Below, piece by piece: positions 1 through 11,100 of a stretch of DNA of 64,000 bases (the first letter of the stretch is position 1; the number at the start of each line of letters is the position of its first letter). Below the pieces are notes generated by a model. That model was not told the origin of the DNA and made no database searches. It was given only the letters and a program-made list of their open reading frames with translations. A program made the position numbers and the translations under genes. The stretch comes from Panonychus citri (lineage: Eukaryota > Arthropoda > Arachnida > Trombidiformes > Tetranychidae). Where the stretch lies: NCBI RefSeq assembly GCF_014898815.1, contig NW_026515547.1:956589-1020588 (forward strand), written 5' to 3'.

Positions 1-305
1 TGCGAAAGGAAAAAACAAATACACAAATTACAATAGGAATTAATTGTTGGTCAAAAAAAGAGAATACAATCAAATTGAAAAAAGTGACATTTTCTTTTCT
101 CTCCAAATGTGTTTACATGTGAAGAGAAAAAGAAGCGCCAAAGTAAAGAAGTCGACAGATGGCGCTGGTCATCGAAAGAATATCACATGGATCAGATGTT
201 TTTGGTTCTAAAAGCAAGAAATTAATTACAACAATTAAATTAATTTAAACTGTGAATTAAAATTCTAAACACATAAAAATCCATTGACCTAAGTACCGAT
301 CAACG

Positions 306-1662
306 ATGGAAATACAAAAAACAAATGAACAAGTAAGTACAAGGTGATCAGCGAGTCTGAAAAATCCCACGTGCAAATCTAATATGTGAACACTAACTGA
401 AAAGATTTCTCTAATCTCAATAGGTATCTCCGACATTCCCCATGTTAAGAGATCCAACACACGAAATGAAAACTCAATATGAAGAATTGAAGATAAGAAT
501 ATTATCATTCTTTGAAAATTCTAAAATAAACATGCCAAAGATACTCGAGTATCTCTCAGGATCTCCAATAGAGAACCTGAACAATGACTCATTGATTATC
601 CAGAAGTTGACTGAGGACCCAGTTGATGAAAAAGGTGATAAAGTTAATGCGAAATCCATTGACTGGCTCAAAAAGCTTCTGACCACTTATCAGAAGACAC
701 TAAAGGTCAGGATGCTTAAGGAGAAAGTCGCTACCACCGAAACTGTTATCACGACTGAAACCCTACCAACCAGTAACACTGGGAAAGAAAAACCACCTCG
801 TAGCAAAAGGGCTAAGAAAGCAGAGAAACAAGATGAAAAGAATAAAACAATTCAACAAGAACGTAAGAAAGAAGAACGTTCCTCAAATATCCTAAAAAGA
901 ACATCCGAAGTACCAGCAAGCTGGTGGCCATGGAATTCATCTAATAGAGTATTCAAGATCAAAGTGACTGGACCAGCAGAAGCTCGAACTGTTGAAAAGC
1001 TAACAGATATTGTCGCAGCTACTCAACCAGAATACACCTTTAAAATATTGGCATGGAAAGATTTCTCCTTAATTCTACTGAACCAGGAGAATGAGAGAGC
1101 AGATCTGGTCAGACGATTAGAAAACAACGTGCTAACCTTTGAGGTTGTCCCCTGGAAGAAACCACAAATAAAAATTAACTACTTAAGACCACCTATTAAC
1201 GAAAGTTGGGAAAACTTTATGAATCGATTAATGCGAATTAATGGATTCAGAGATGAATCCCAGTTTCGAATAATCTATTATTATGAAATTGGCCTAAATA
1301 CAAACAAATGGTGTGTGATAATGGAGGTAACCCCAGCGATAAGATCCATGATAGAGATAAAACTTAATGGAAAGATCTCATCGGGCTACAGTTTCCACTC
1401 AGTCCTCGACAATTTCCCCATACTTGCATGCAGATTGTGCCATCGCTTTGGACATGCACGAAGACGATGTCGCAACCAGCTTAGATGCATAAAGTGCTCA
1501 GGACAACACCTAATCTCAGCTTGTCCAGCCAAAGAATTCTTATGCCCAACCTGTGGCAGACGAGGTCACCAAGCATACACCCGAGACTGTAAGCTCTACA
1601 TCTCAGAGTTACAAATGTGTATCTCTGAATATGATTATGAGTACGATTTCATCATGATGTAA
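306..1662 (+). CDS. Non-LTR retrotransposon ORF1 (gag-like, zinc knuckles)
   Basis: Nucleic-acid-binding ORF1 protein of a LINE-type element, expected to coat element RNA. The open frame from the ATG at 442 gives 406 aa. It has a Lys/Glu-rich N-terminal third, a middle segment like the RNA-binding part of Jockey/I-type ORF1 proteins, and a C-terminal row of cysteine knuckles at about residues 330-384: CRLCHRFGHARRRC, CIKCSGQHLISAC and CPTCGRRGH. A possible upstream exon at 306-332 (ATG followed by GTAAGT) would join in frame to 424 (after CAATAG) and add 15 residues. That splice is inferred, and an intron would be odd in a retrotransposon. Start 442 is the conservative choice. The family call is firm; the exact clade is not resolved. 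Confidence 0.82.
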
Positions 1663-1808
1663 TGGCTACTCCCGAACTGGCATCACCACGTCTGATAATC
1701 AAAAGATATTAATGAAAACCTTCAACTAAGTTGTAAACGAAAACATAAAACTTTTCTTTTAATGATAAAAATATTTTTGAATGTATTCAAAAAACTTAAT
1801 AAAAAGAA

Positions 1809-3398
1809 TTATGAATTAAATAACTCAGGTCTCCAAGTATATTTATCAAGTTGGAAAAGAACAAGGGAACCCTCCGTATATCTCCGCATCAGCTCAGGTT
1901 CGGGATTAAAAATATCACCATTATTCACCTCAATGTAACCTTTTGTTGTAGCGACATTGACACAAGTGTGCCAAACATCAGCAACATCGCCTGAATCAGG
2001 GAAACGAAATCGACAACCAGTTGAATCTCCATCAGAATCCAAATAGGTCATAAAAACACTACTGAAGGCAACTCGCTTGTATTTAAGAAGTTGACCTTTG
2101 AATGTTAACTCGAACTCTTCCTCCATTTCAACACAGAAAGAAGCGTCGTCCATAAGTGGGCCACGTAGACTGACAGCGAGTAACTCAGGCAACTGAAGTA
2201 TTTCGACAGATTCTAACCTCTTATAACTTCCACCACAAATAGAACCATTCACATCGTTTGGACAACTCAACACGATAAAATCTCTCCAGAAATTTGGTCT
2301 TTTCACGGCCTCAGAAATTCGGAAGACCTCAAGATTCTTACAGTTGAGACCAGGTAAGAAAAGAACTGGAAAACTGTAATCAACTTGAGCCTTATAAGAA
2401 GGACAATATTTACAGACAAAAATTGTTCTTATTTTGAACATGAAACGATCATGGAAAACCTTATCATTATTAGCCATTTTTCGTATTAAATCAATATAAG
2501 CTTCATGCTCAGTCCCTCCTGGTTCCTCATAAACGACTGAACAAAAATCACTCAAGTGTCTTAACAATAACATTTGCTGCTTGTCCAGATCGATATCGTT
2601 GAGTGGCTTCTCCTTTGGAGGTAAATTAAGGTCCTGATCGGGGTAGAGCTTCTTAGGTAATAAAGGGGGCACATTTCTTATGGTGAAGCCTTTAATAAGT
2701 GATGCTTTCCTCAATTTACGATGAAAATTATACAAGGCAACGACCCAAAGATCTTGAGGTTCAACATCACTAACCAAATTATGACGCTTTAAAGGGTTCA
2801 CGCTCTGCCCAATACCAATTGAACTGGAAACTTTGAGGAAAGAGGTAAACAAATGTTGTACAAACGCTTGTGAATGAAAGAGCGGAAGAAGCGCCGAATT
2901 GAGAAAGCAATGTCCCCTCCAATTTGGTAATGTCATGAGACAATTAGGCTGATAATAGAAGAAATAATTAAAACTGAGATTAGCAAAGGGAAGATGAAAG
3001 TCAACTTTCACTCGCTACTTCCTATCTGACATCACGAATGAACATTAACTTACCATTATCAAATTACATCGGGTGAATATAATCTTATGAATTATCTGAT
3101 GACAAGCCATATCAAAAGCTTTCCGAAACGAAGGATAAACGCCAATCCCATTAATACGATCATCACCGGATACCAAAACCACTTTAACGAAGAAAACACT
3201 CTCACCGTTAACAACAAATGAAGCATAAGCTCTATCATCAATAATAACAGAACTATTGATAGTGAGAAACTCACGAGTCAACTGGAAACTTGCACCAACT
3301 AGAAATTCAGTAAAACGATATTTATCGTAAACTTTTCGCTGTACTAATCCATTCACAGAAATGAGTCTAAACTCACCAGGAATACGTTCTTGAGACAT
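1809..3398 (-). CDS. Ubiquitin-specific-protease-like gene (peptidase C19 type), antisense within the retroelement
   Basis: Two open frames on the minus strand, 3045-3398 and 1809-3011, can be joined as exon 3054-3398 and exon 1809-2948. The donor is GTAAGT and a pyrimidine-rich acceptor ends in TATCAG; the phase is 0 and the product 494 aa. The second exon resembles a USP catalytic domain. It has a Cys box (WRGHCFLNSALLPLF), a segment like the QDAHEF region (GTEHEAYIDLI), a CxxC (FVCKYC), and a His box region (DVWHTC followed by GYIEVNNGDIF and GSLVLFQLDK). It would remove ubiquitin from proteins. The first exon (115 aa) is not recognised. The gene lies head-to-head with ORF2 and tail-to-tail with ORF1. 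It is divergent from housekeeping USPs; the fold call is likely but unproved, and activity is unknown. Confidence 0.6.
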
Positions 3399-3470
3399 GA
3401 TGTAACAAACTATAAAACAATTTCAAATAACCCACGTTAAAAACAGGAAGAAAGTAACTTAGCAACAATG

Positions 3471-3478
3471 TATAAAAG
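3471..3478 (+). promoter_or_regulatory. TATA box upstream of ORF2
   Basis: TATAAAAG lies 34 nt before the ATG of the reverse transcriptase ORF, in the 106-nt spacer between it and the antisense USP-like gene. A start site about 25-30 nt downstream would leave almost no 5' leader. An internal promoter just before ORF2 is unusual for a LINE. Seen in the sequence; its use is inferred. Confidence 0.4.
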
Positions 3479-3504
3479 AGGGAAATCAAACTAATTAAGT
3501 GAAA

Positions 3505-6500
3505 ATGTCTTACCAAATCTTACACCAAAACACCAATAAACAAAATTCAGTTACAAACGAGCTTATTGAACTGACAGAGAAATCGCTTAAAGCCATCACA
3601 ACGATTTGCGAACCAAATTTAAACGAGCTTTTAAAGAAAATAAATAACACCAATGTTTTCGGAAAACGTGGTCTGGCCATTATCATCTCACCTGAATTAG
3701 AAGGTAAACTAATAAAAACACAAATAGATGACGTCCTAAGTGTCTACATTGATTCGATAAACCTTCTTGTAATGGTCATCTACATCCGTCCCTGGTTACA
3801 ACTGAGATTCGATGAGATTCTGGTTACGACAAATTCAACTTTAACAAAATATCAAGGGAGTAATATCATACTCTCAGGTGACCTGAACACTTCGGATGAA
3901 CTCTGGCAAAGCTGCGAAAACACCCACAAACGAAGAAAAGGTACAACAAGTAACTTCTACGATGGATTAGTGAAAACAATCAAAGACAATGGACTCGTGC
4001 CTGTTTCGACAAACATCTCCACCACCTTCCGTTCATCACAATGGGTGATCGACATGATATTTGTCCCAAAAGAAACAGAAATCCTATCGGTAGAAACAAT
4101 GGAAAACGATTCAGATCACTTGGCAATCAAAACACAACTAAAACTGGAGAAGAAAAAGAAAGAAAAAAGATTAGAGAAGACACTGAAAATAGGTTCATGG
4201 AAATACTCACCTGACACCGACTGGAACGAATCACAAAAATGGGATAAAAATCATCCATTGGTAAAAATCTCTAGAGAGATCATCCACTTTCCAGATAATC
4301 ATGGAATCTGGCAATTCAAAAGAAAGAAAAAACTAAATCAATTCAAGAGATTAGTTAAACAAAGAAGGAAAATGATTAAAAAACGGTTACCGATCCCGAT
4401 AGAACTTTCAAGGAAAATCAATGGAAAAATGAGGAGATTCAATGTAATCTCGATGCTGAAAAACTGTAAAGATGCGAGAAAACAATGGATGCTGATAAAG
4501 AAACACTTATTGACAGAAAAACCATCCATTGATTGGACAGATGAACGAACGATAGAAAGTGCCAGAAAATGGATGGAAGGGTTTACGCCCCAGAGACCAA
4601 CGTACAAAGATGAATTTACCACCATCAGAGGCGAACTACATCCTCATGAGAAGAAATTGATAAAAGACTTCAAAGCTCAGACATCGAGTCTCTCAGCTGA
4701 TAATTTTACGATGAAAACCTGGAACAAGTTCATGGCCAGAAACTCAAAAATCGTAACATGGATCATAGAACAAATATTCACGATATCTCATGTGCCCAAC
4801 ATTATGACCACCGTTGGCTGCGGATTTGTCGCGAAAAAAGAAGCCAAAGTTCGAATGGTTAGAACCCCAAATTACCTAATGAAAATAGTAGACAAAATAA
4901 TAGCGGGAAGATTGATGGATATAACCGAAGACTTCCTCCTAACAGGCACACAATATGGCTTTAGACGATTATATAGCAGAGAAGACTATTTTATAAGAGT
5001 CAATCAAATGGAACACTTCAAATCATCGATAATCATTAAAATCGACATAAGAACAGCTTTTGATGAGGTCAGCCTAGTCCCAATCTGGAGTCAGCTGACA
5101 AAACATCTTGGTACATCAACAATGGCAATCATATCATCTATTAACAACAACTGTTGGATGACTATATTCAAAGATGGGACAAAATGGTATAAGAAAAGTC
5201 CATCTGAAGTATCGCAAGGCTTGGCGATAGGACCTCTATTGTTCATACTAGCACTGGATCTTTGTATGAGAAGATGGTGGTCGAACAACCTAAAGGTCAT
5301 CGCATACGCGGACGATATGATGGTGATTATCCCACCTGACACTCAATGGACAGTAATGTCAGCGATCGAAGAAATAAAAGACGGTCTGAAGATGATCAAC
5401 CTTAAAATAAACGAAGAAAAAACAGAAGTTATCTTTCCACTTGACAGAGAGAGAAGGGAGATTTTAGGGTTCACTTTCAAGAGGACAAAAACATCGATAG
5501 AAAAACTGAGAAAAGAGATTACTGATCGATACATACAAGAAGCGCTACCAATTTGGAATCACAATTGGCCGAAAATTGGAAAACTACCAAAACAGATCCA
5601 AAAAACACTCTTCAACTCGTTTGTTTGGCCGAAAATATACAAATGCCTACCACAAGCGATTGTTAACAATGAAATCAACTTGATTAGTATAATCGAAATG
5701 GTAGGTACAATATATAACCGATTTACAGGTCAAGAAAACAACACGAAATGGTCTTATCTGATATTGGAAAATGTTCCAAATCTAATCCTTAAACTGTATA
5801 TGAAAATGGAAAGCAAGAGATACGAGGAAAAAGGGAAAATCGATGATGTTAAATGGATCAAAGACGATTGGACCCCGATGACGAAAATATTACCTAGATT
5901 GATGATAAAAGATACAATTGTTACATACAAACCAGAAAAGAAAGAGGGTAAATCATCGATTATAATCAATATAATCTCATCACAAACCACAAACAAACTA
6001 ACCTTACTAGTCCCAGGAAAAACAACGCAATTCGAACTGAGCCTGATATCGTTACAAATGGTATTGATGATGTATGGAAATCAAGAGTTCACCATTGAAC
6101 TGGACCAACTAGCAACCGATTATATAATGGGATCATCAACATATGCGAGAGGAATAAGGAGACTGATGTTATTACCAGGCCCATGGTCTTTCAAATGGTG
6201 GGAAGACAGAGAATGGGAAGGGGACATCAGATTGGAAATACCCTTGTTAGAAAAACCACCAAACCTTCTAAACCAACGAACAAGAATGAACATAAAAGAG
6301 AAACAAAAATTCAAGGAATTATTTGAAATGTCAAAATCACCACTTAAAGACTTAAAAATTACAACAACAGAAAACCGTCCAAAACACATTAACCACCTGA
6401 TAACCGAACTTACCCGACACTACCGATTACCAAAATGCTGTGGAAAAGAGATGAATGTTAGACACTTTCTATACGAATGTAACAAAATAGAGACAGAATA

Positions 6501-6636
6501 CCCAAACATAACAGAAATAAGACACAAATATGCAATTGACTGGGACAACAATGATGTAAAAACACTAAAACAAATTGTAAACAAGCTAAAAACACAAGAA
6601 AAAATCTTTATGTCACTTACAGAATTGGTTGTCTAA
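3505..6636 (+). CDS. Non-LTR retrotransposon ORF2: endonuclease and reverse transcriptase
   Basis: Intact 1043-aa ORF. Residues about 1-210 form an APE-type endonuclease, with a QILHQNTNK start, a CEPN motif, GDLN, a VIDMIFVP stretch and a closing SDH. The reverse transcriptase follows, with TGTQYGFR, IIKIDIRTAFD, SQGLAIGPLL and the catalytic YADD at about residue 601 (5305-5316). A C-terminal cysteine/histidine knuckle (CCGKEMNVRHFLYEC) lies near residues 979-993, typical of Jockey/R1/I-group elements. The enzyme nicks target DNA and copies element RNA into it. A GTG six bases before the ATG also extends the frame, but ATG 3505 is preferred. No stop or frameshift is visible, so the copy may be young. 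Confidence 0.92.
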   Translation: MSYQILHQNTNKQNSVTNELIELTEKSLKAITTICEPNLNELLKKINNTNVFGKRGLAIIISPELEGKLIKTQIDDVLSVYIDSINLLVMVIYIRPWLQLRFDEILVTTNSTLTKYQGSNIILSGDLNTSDELWQSCENTHKRRKGTTSNFYDGLVKTIKDNGLVPVSTNISTTFRSSQWVIDMIFVPKETEILSVETMENDSDHLAIKTQLKLEKKKKEKRLEKTLKIGSWKYSPDTDWNESQKWDKNHPLVKISREIIHFPDNHGIWQFKRKKKLNQFKRLVKQRRKMIKKRLPIPIELSRKINGKMRRFNVISMLKNCKDARKQWMLIKKHLLTEKPSIDWTDERTIESARKWMEGFTPQRPTYKDEFTTIRGELHPHEKKLIKDFKAQTSSLSADNFTMKTWNKFMARNSKIVTWIIEQIFTISHVPNIMTTVGCGFVAKKEAKVRMVRTPNYLMKIVDKIIAGRLMDITEDFLLTGTQYGFRRLYSREDYFIRVNQMEHFKSSIIIKIDIRTAFDEVSLVPIWSQLTKHLGTSTMAIISSINNNCWMTIFKDGTKWYKKSPSEVSQGLAIGPLLFILALDLCMRRWWSNNLKVIAYADDMMVIIPPDTQWTVMSAIEEIKDGLKMINLKINEEKTEVIFPLDRERREILGFTFKRTKTSIEKLRKEITDRYIQEALPIWNHNWPKIGKLPKQIQKTLFNSFVWPKIYKCLPQAIVNNEINLISIIEMVGTIYNRFTGQENNTKWSYLILENVPNLILKLYMKMESKRYEEKGKIDDVKWIKDDWTPMTKILPRLMIKDTIVTYKPEKKEGKSSIIINIISSQTTNKLTLLVPGKTTQFELSLISLQMVLMMYGNQEFTIELDQLATDYIMGSSTYARGIRRLMLLPGPWSFKWWEDREWEGDIRLEIPLLEKPPNLLNQRTRMNIKEKQKFKELFEMSKSPLKDLKITTTENRPKHINHLITELTRHYRLPKCCGKEMNVRHFLYECNKIETEYPNITEIRHKYAIDWDNNDVKTLKQIVNKLKTQEKIFMSLTELVV

Positions 6637-6828
6637 AAGACCAATAGAGGGCAGCAAAATAACTGCTCAGTCATTATGACAACTGTAAAGGTTAACCTGT
6701 GGGTGCGAAAATAAAAAAGAGAAAATTTAATTTTTTTTTTGTTATTTTTCTTCTTCTTTAATTACAATTAATTTTATTAGTTATTATTTAATTGTTTCTA
6801 TTGATTGTATTTATTTTCATTGATTGTA

Positions 6829-7795
6829 ATGTCTTCTCTTGCTAAGACGAATAAAGCTTTTCAGAGACTTCATCGTGAACGTCATCAGGTGAGTTTTTTT
6901 TTCTCTGTTGAAATTTATTTTTGTTCTTGGATTTGATTAATTTATTGGTAATTTTTTATTCTATTTGTTGTTTTTTGTTTTGTTTCGTTTTTTAATTATG
7001 ATTTAGCCTGAAAGTCGGAAAAGATTTGGTTATCTGGAAAAAAAGAAAGATTATAAAACTCGAGCCTTGTAAGTTGATGTTTTTCTTGATTCTTTTTTTT
7101 GGTAGATTTAAATGGTTTCAGCATCTCTATTTGCTTATTGATTTTGATTCTTTCTTTTTTTTAGAGATCATCAGAAGAAATTGAGAAGAGTTACCCGTCT
7201 AAAGGAAAAGATTGCTAATAAAAATCCGAATGAATTTGATTTCCATATGATCAATTCTGGCCTGATTAATGGTCGACATTACGAGAAGCGGAAAGATTCA
7301 GAAAATGTAGAGGAAGTTGTTTCAAAGAATTTGAAATATCTAAATTGGAAAAGAGGAGTTGAACTGAAAAAGATTGAAAAATTACAATCGGAATTACATT
7401 TTATCAACTACAGTGATGAGCCAGTTAACAAGAGGATTATCTTTAAAGAACAAGGACCCAAGAAAAAATTAAAAGCAATCGAAGTTACTAATCAATCATC
7501 ATCGTCATCAAAGAAATCAAATTCTCTGGAAGAATTAACCAAATCAGCTAAACAGATCAACGTTAGATTGAATAAGAAAATTCTCGACAAAATTGCTAAA
7601 GAGAAGACAAAATCTTACAAAAATCTAATGACTAGACTTGATAGAGAAAAACGATTACGAGATTTAATTGTGAAAGGTGATTTTACATTGAAAAAATCTT
7701 CCACTAAATCAAAATTAAATCCTAAGAGATTTGCTGATGAAGATGATGATGATGAACAACTAGACAAACAATTAATTAAAAAACTACGAAAATAA
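6829..7795 (+). CDS. UTP11: UTP11, U3 snoRNA-associated protein 11 (SSU processome)
   Basis: Nucleolar protein of the small-subunit processome, needed for 18S rRNA processing. Three exons were placed by splice sites and frame: 6829-6888 (donor GTGAGT), 7007-7068 (donor GTAAGT) and 7165-7795, giving 250 aa; human UTP11 is 253 aa. The N-terminus has the family pattern: a short basic start, HRERHQPESRKRFGYLEKKK, then KDYKTRA. Later come NPNEFDFHM and KKIEKLQSELH, both conserved. The C-terminal tail is Lys-rich, with an acidic patch (DEDDDDEQ) before the end. It starts about 190 nt beyond the retroelement ORF2 and reads toward SARA. Confidence 0.93.
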
Positions 7796-8163
7796 CCAAA
7801 ACTAAACACTTTGTAAACGAAACAAAATTCAAAATTCTGATTTCCATCTATGTAAAAAGTATCCTAATTTAATCTGTTAATTAAATCTATTGATCGTATT
7901 TGGGAAACAAGGAACAATTAACAAATTGAGTTAATTTTTTTTTCGAATCAAAAAAAGTTGAATTGTCTCATTTTCTCCCGAGAAAATCAGATGGCAGCAG
8001 CAGCAGCGATTTTCTTTTTCATTTGTTTTCTTTTTTCCCTTTGATTGTAAATTGTTTTTATTTATTTCTCTCTTTAATTGTGATTGTATTTAAATTAATT
8101 GTTGCTGTTTATTTGTTATATTCTTGTTAATATTCCTTTCGTTGTGTATATTGTTTTATTAAT

Positions 8164-11100
8164 ATGGATAAGTTTTTGGTCGATTTAGATTCAGTATTAG
8201 ATAAATTGGAGGCCGAGGATGCGGATCGATGTGCTACCGATAAACTTGATGAAGATGATGAACCTTGTAACTTAATTGGATCAAGTGTTTATAGAAATAG
8301 TGAAATTGATAAAATTAAACAATCTATTGGAGGTGGTAGTGGTAGTAGTAGCAGTAGCAGTGGTGGTATATCTGATTTACACCATTTAAACCAATATAAA
8401 TATCAACAACAACAACAACAACAAGAGCCAAAGATTGTCAAATCTAGTGACAATCTAGTAACTGGTAACTCAACTGTTATCATTGGTAATGATAATTATT
8501 ATAATGATGATGGCGGTGGTAACGATGGTGGGAGTTGTAGCAATAAAAATAGTCATGGTAAAAGTGAATTGGATTCATTTCTTTCATCAAAATCTCAACC
8601 AATTTCTAGTGGAATATCATTAACCAATGATACCTCCTTTGGTAATAAAAATAGTGTCAAAGTATCACAAATCGATAAGATCTGTAGTGAGAAATCAAGT
8701 GTCACTGAGCTCGTAAACTATCTGAATGATAATGGAAAAGATGAACCAGATAATATTTCTACAATTAATGATATTAGAGGTGTTGTTATTGGTAATATAA
8801 ATGATGATAATAATGCCACCAAAGGAGAGATCAGAAATTGTGGTAATATCGATGATAATGATGACAAATTAACCAAATTACTGGACTCGTATCATCAAGA
8901 GGATAATATAATGCAACAATCAGCGAATCTCGATCAAACTTACAACAATATTAAACCATCAGTAGCTGTAATTAAAGATTCTAATGAGATGCCTGAGAGA
9001 GATACTGTCACAGGATATATTGGATTGGAAAAAAATGATTCTGTTTTAATTTCTACCAATATTAAACAATTAGAGAGTAAACCAATTGGAGAAAAGGTGA
9101 TTTCATCTGCTAGTAATTTTCAAGATTCATTATTAAGCAATCATTCATCTTTACCCTCATCTTCATCATCATCATCAATAACAACATCAATTGTCTTACC
9201 TAAGTCAAATAAACTGTTGGAAAATAGTTCAAAAGGAGTACCAATTGACTCTAAATTAAAAGAGGAGGAAGAATCAACAACTGATGAGGAGATGACTGAA
9301 GAGGAGGTTAAAGCTTTGGAGAAAGAATTGGAATCTGAATTGGAACGATTAAACCAACAATCTGAGGTATCAACTCTTGAGGATATAATTGAATCTGAAA
9401 CAAAATCAACCATCAAAAAATCAACAGAAAAAATTGTATCATCATCTGTGACTTTATTTCCACCATCACCATCATCATCATCATCATCTAAATCACCATC
9501 AATATCATCAACTATTGCAACACCAGCAACAACAATAAGCACTACAACATCATCCTCATTATCACCCTCGCCCTCGCCCTCATCATCATCATCAACAACA
9601 ACGACATTATCTTCATCACTATCAACAACAATATCTAAACCAATTGAAACATCAATAGCCAGTGGTGAATGTTTGTTAATCAACCAACCAAGTGAATCTC
9701 ATCAGTCATCAAATGAAACTACAACAAATGATGATGAGACTACAATGATAAACAAAGATGAATTAACTTCAACTATCAGTGATTATGATAATAATGTCAA
9801 CGGTGGAAATACATTAATGGTATCAAATAAGCCTAATAGACCTGTAACTTTACCTTTATCCACTAATCAACAGTCCGATCAACCTGGACACACACCTATG
9901 CATAGTGATGGTGATGAATTAATACCCAGAGAACCGGAAATCGACACAGAATTAGTAGTATCTTCATCTTCCCAATTAATAACAGTTAACAATCAAATTG
10001 AAAGTGATACTACTGTTCCCGAAAATGTACAATCCTCCATGTCAAGTATTGGTTACTTTAAACCCTTCTGGATACCCGATGAAGATGCACCTCAATGTAT
10101 GATTTGTGATGTAAAATTTACCGTTATGAAGCGTCGGCATCATTGTCGAGCCTGTGGTAAAGTCTTATGTGCCCAATGTTCCCGTTTTAAAGCACCACTG
10201 GCCTACCTTTCCTATGAGAAGGCCAGAGTTTGTGATCAATGTCTTCCACTTTTAACCGAAGGTAATTACTGTCAATCAACTTAACCAATTGTCGTCTAGT
10301 CTTTGATACAATAAAACATTTAAACATTGATTAATCAAAACAATCCATTTGAATTGACATAGAAAAATAACCAATTACAATTGATAAGCTTATTGATCAT
10401 GATTATTTACCCTTCGTAATCACCATTATTGTCAATGTCATATTTGTATTGTTATTTCATCTTTACTGATTCTTTTTTTTTGAGGAAAAATTGATTAGCT
10501 CTATTTGTTTTGTTATTCATTAGACAATCAAAACCTTTATTATTTATCATTCAACTAATTTTTGTCATCTTTTTATCTATTATTATTATTTTTTAGGTGG
10601 AATCATTTCTGGACAAGATAATTCATTCAATGATTCTGGTTACTATCAAGTAGGACAACAACAACATCCACTGGGAGCTGAAGGTCTCCCCACACCAAGT
10701 GCTCCACCTCCTCATCAATTAACAGGAACAGCATCATCATCCTTAGTTACTGGATCAACAGCTCAATCTTCCGCTTCTTGTTCATCAAATATTCAACCAG
10801 TTAGTGTTTTACGTCGACCTTCAAAACCTCGTACCGGAGAACCTAAACAAGTCATTTTCTCTGATGGTATTCGACCTGGAAACGATTTAAAAGATGACCA
10901 GGTCACCTCAATTTCTCATCGTCGTCATGCCAAAAAAGTTAAATCACCACCAATAGAAAAAAATCCCTCATCACCAGGTTTCTCTTCCTCATCATCTAAA
11001 TCACGTCTTTCCAAACGAATTGTTATCCAAGATGCAAATGGCCAATTACCACCAATTCTAAATGCACCCTCTCTCCATTCTGATCCAACCTTTGATAATC

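Larger units (their letters stand above)
306..6703 (+). mobile_element. Non-LTR retrotransposon locus with embedded antisense gene
   Basis: ORF1 and ORF2 are in the same orientation and both open, but are separated by about 1.84 kb that carries the antisense USP-like gene instead of being adjacent or overlapping as is usual. The limits are approximate. There is no clear poly(A) or simple-repeat tail after 6636. A 7-base TGCGAAA occurs at both 1-7 and 6704-6710 and might be a target-site duplication, but it is short and touches the window edge. Two explanations compete: one composite element, or two insertions flanking a host gene. Confidence 0.55.

Noticed and set aside
6704..6710. TGCGAAA matching window positions 1-7, as a target-site duplication of the LINE
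   Set aside because: Seven bases at the very edge of the window, with no poly(A) tail before it; could be chance.
9141..9683. Minus-strand Asp/Val-rich open frame inside SARA
   Set aside because: Shadow of TCA/ACA-rich low-complexity coding sequence on the plus strand.
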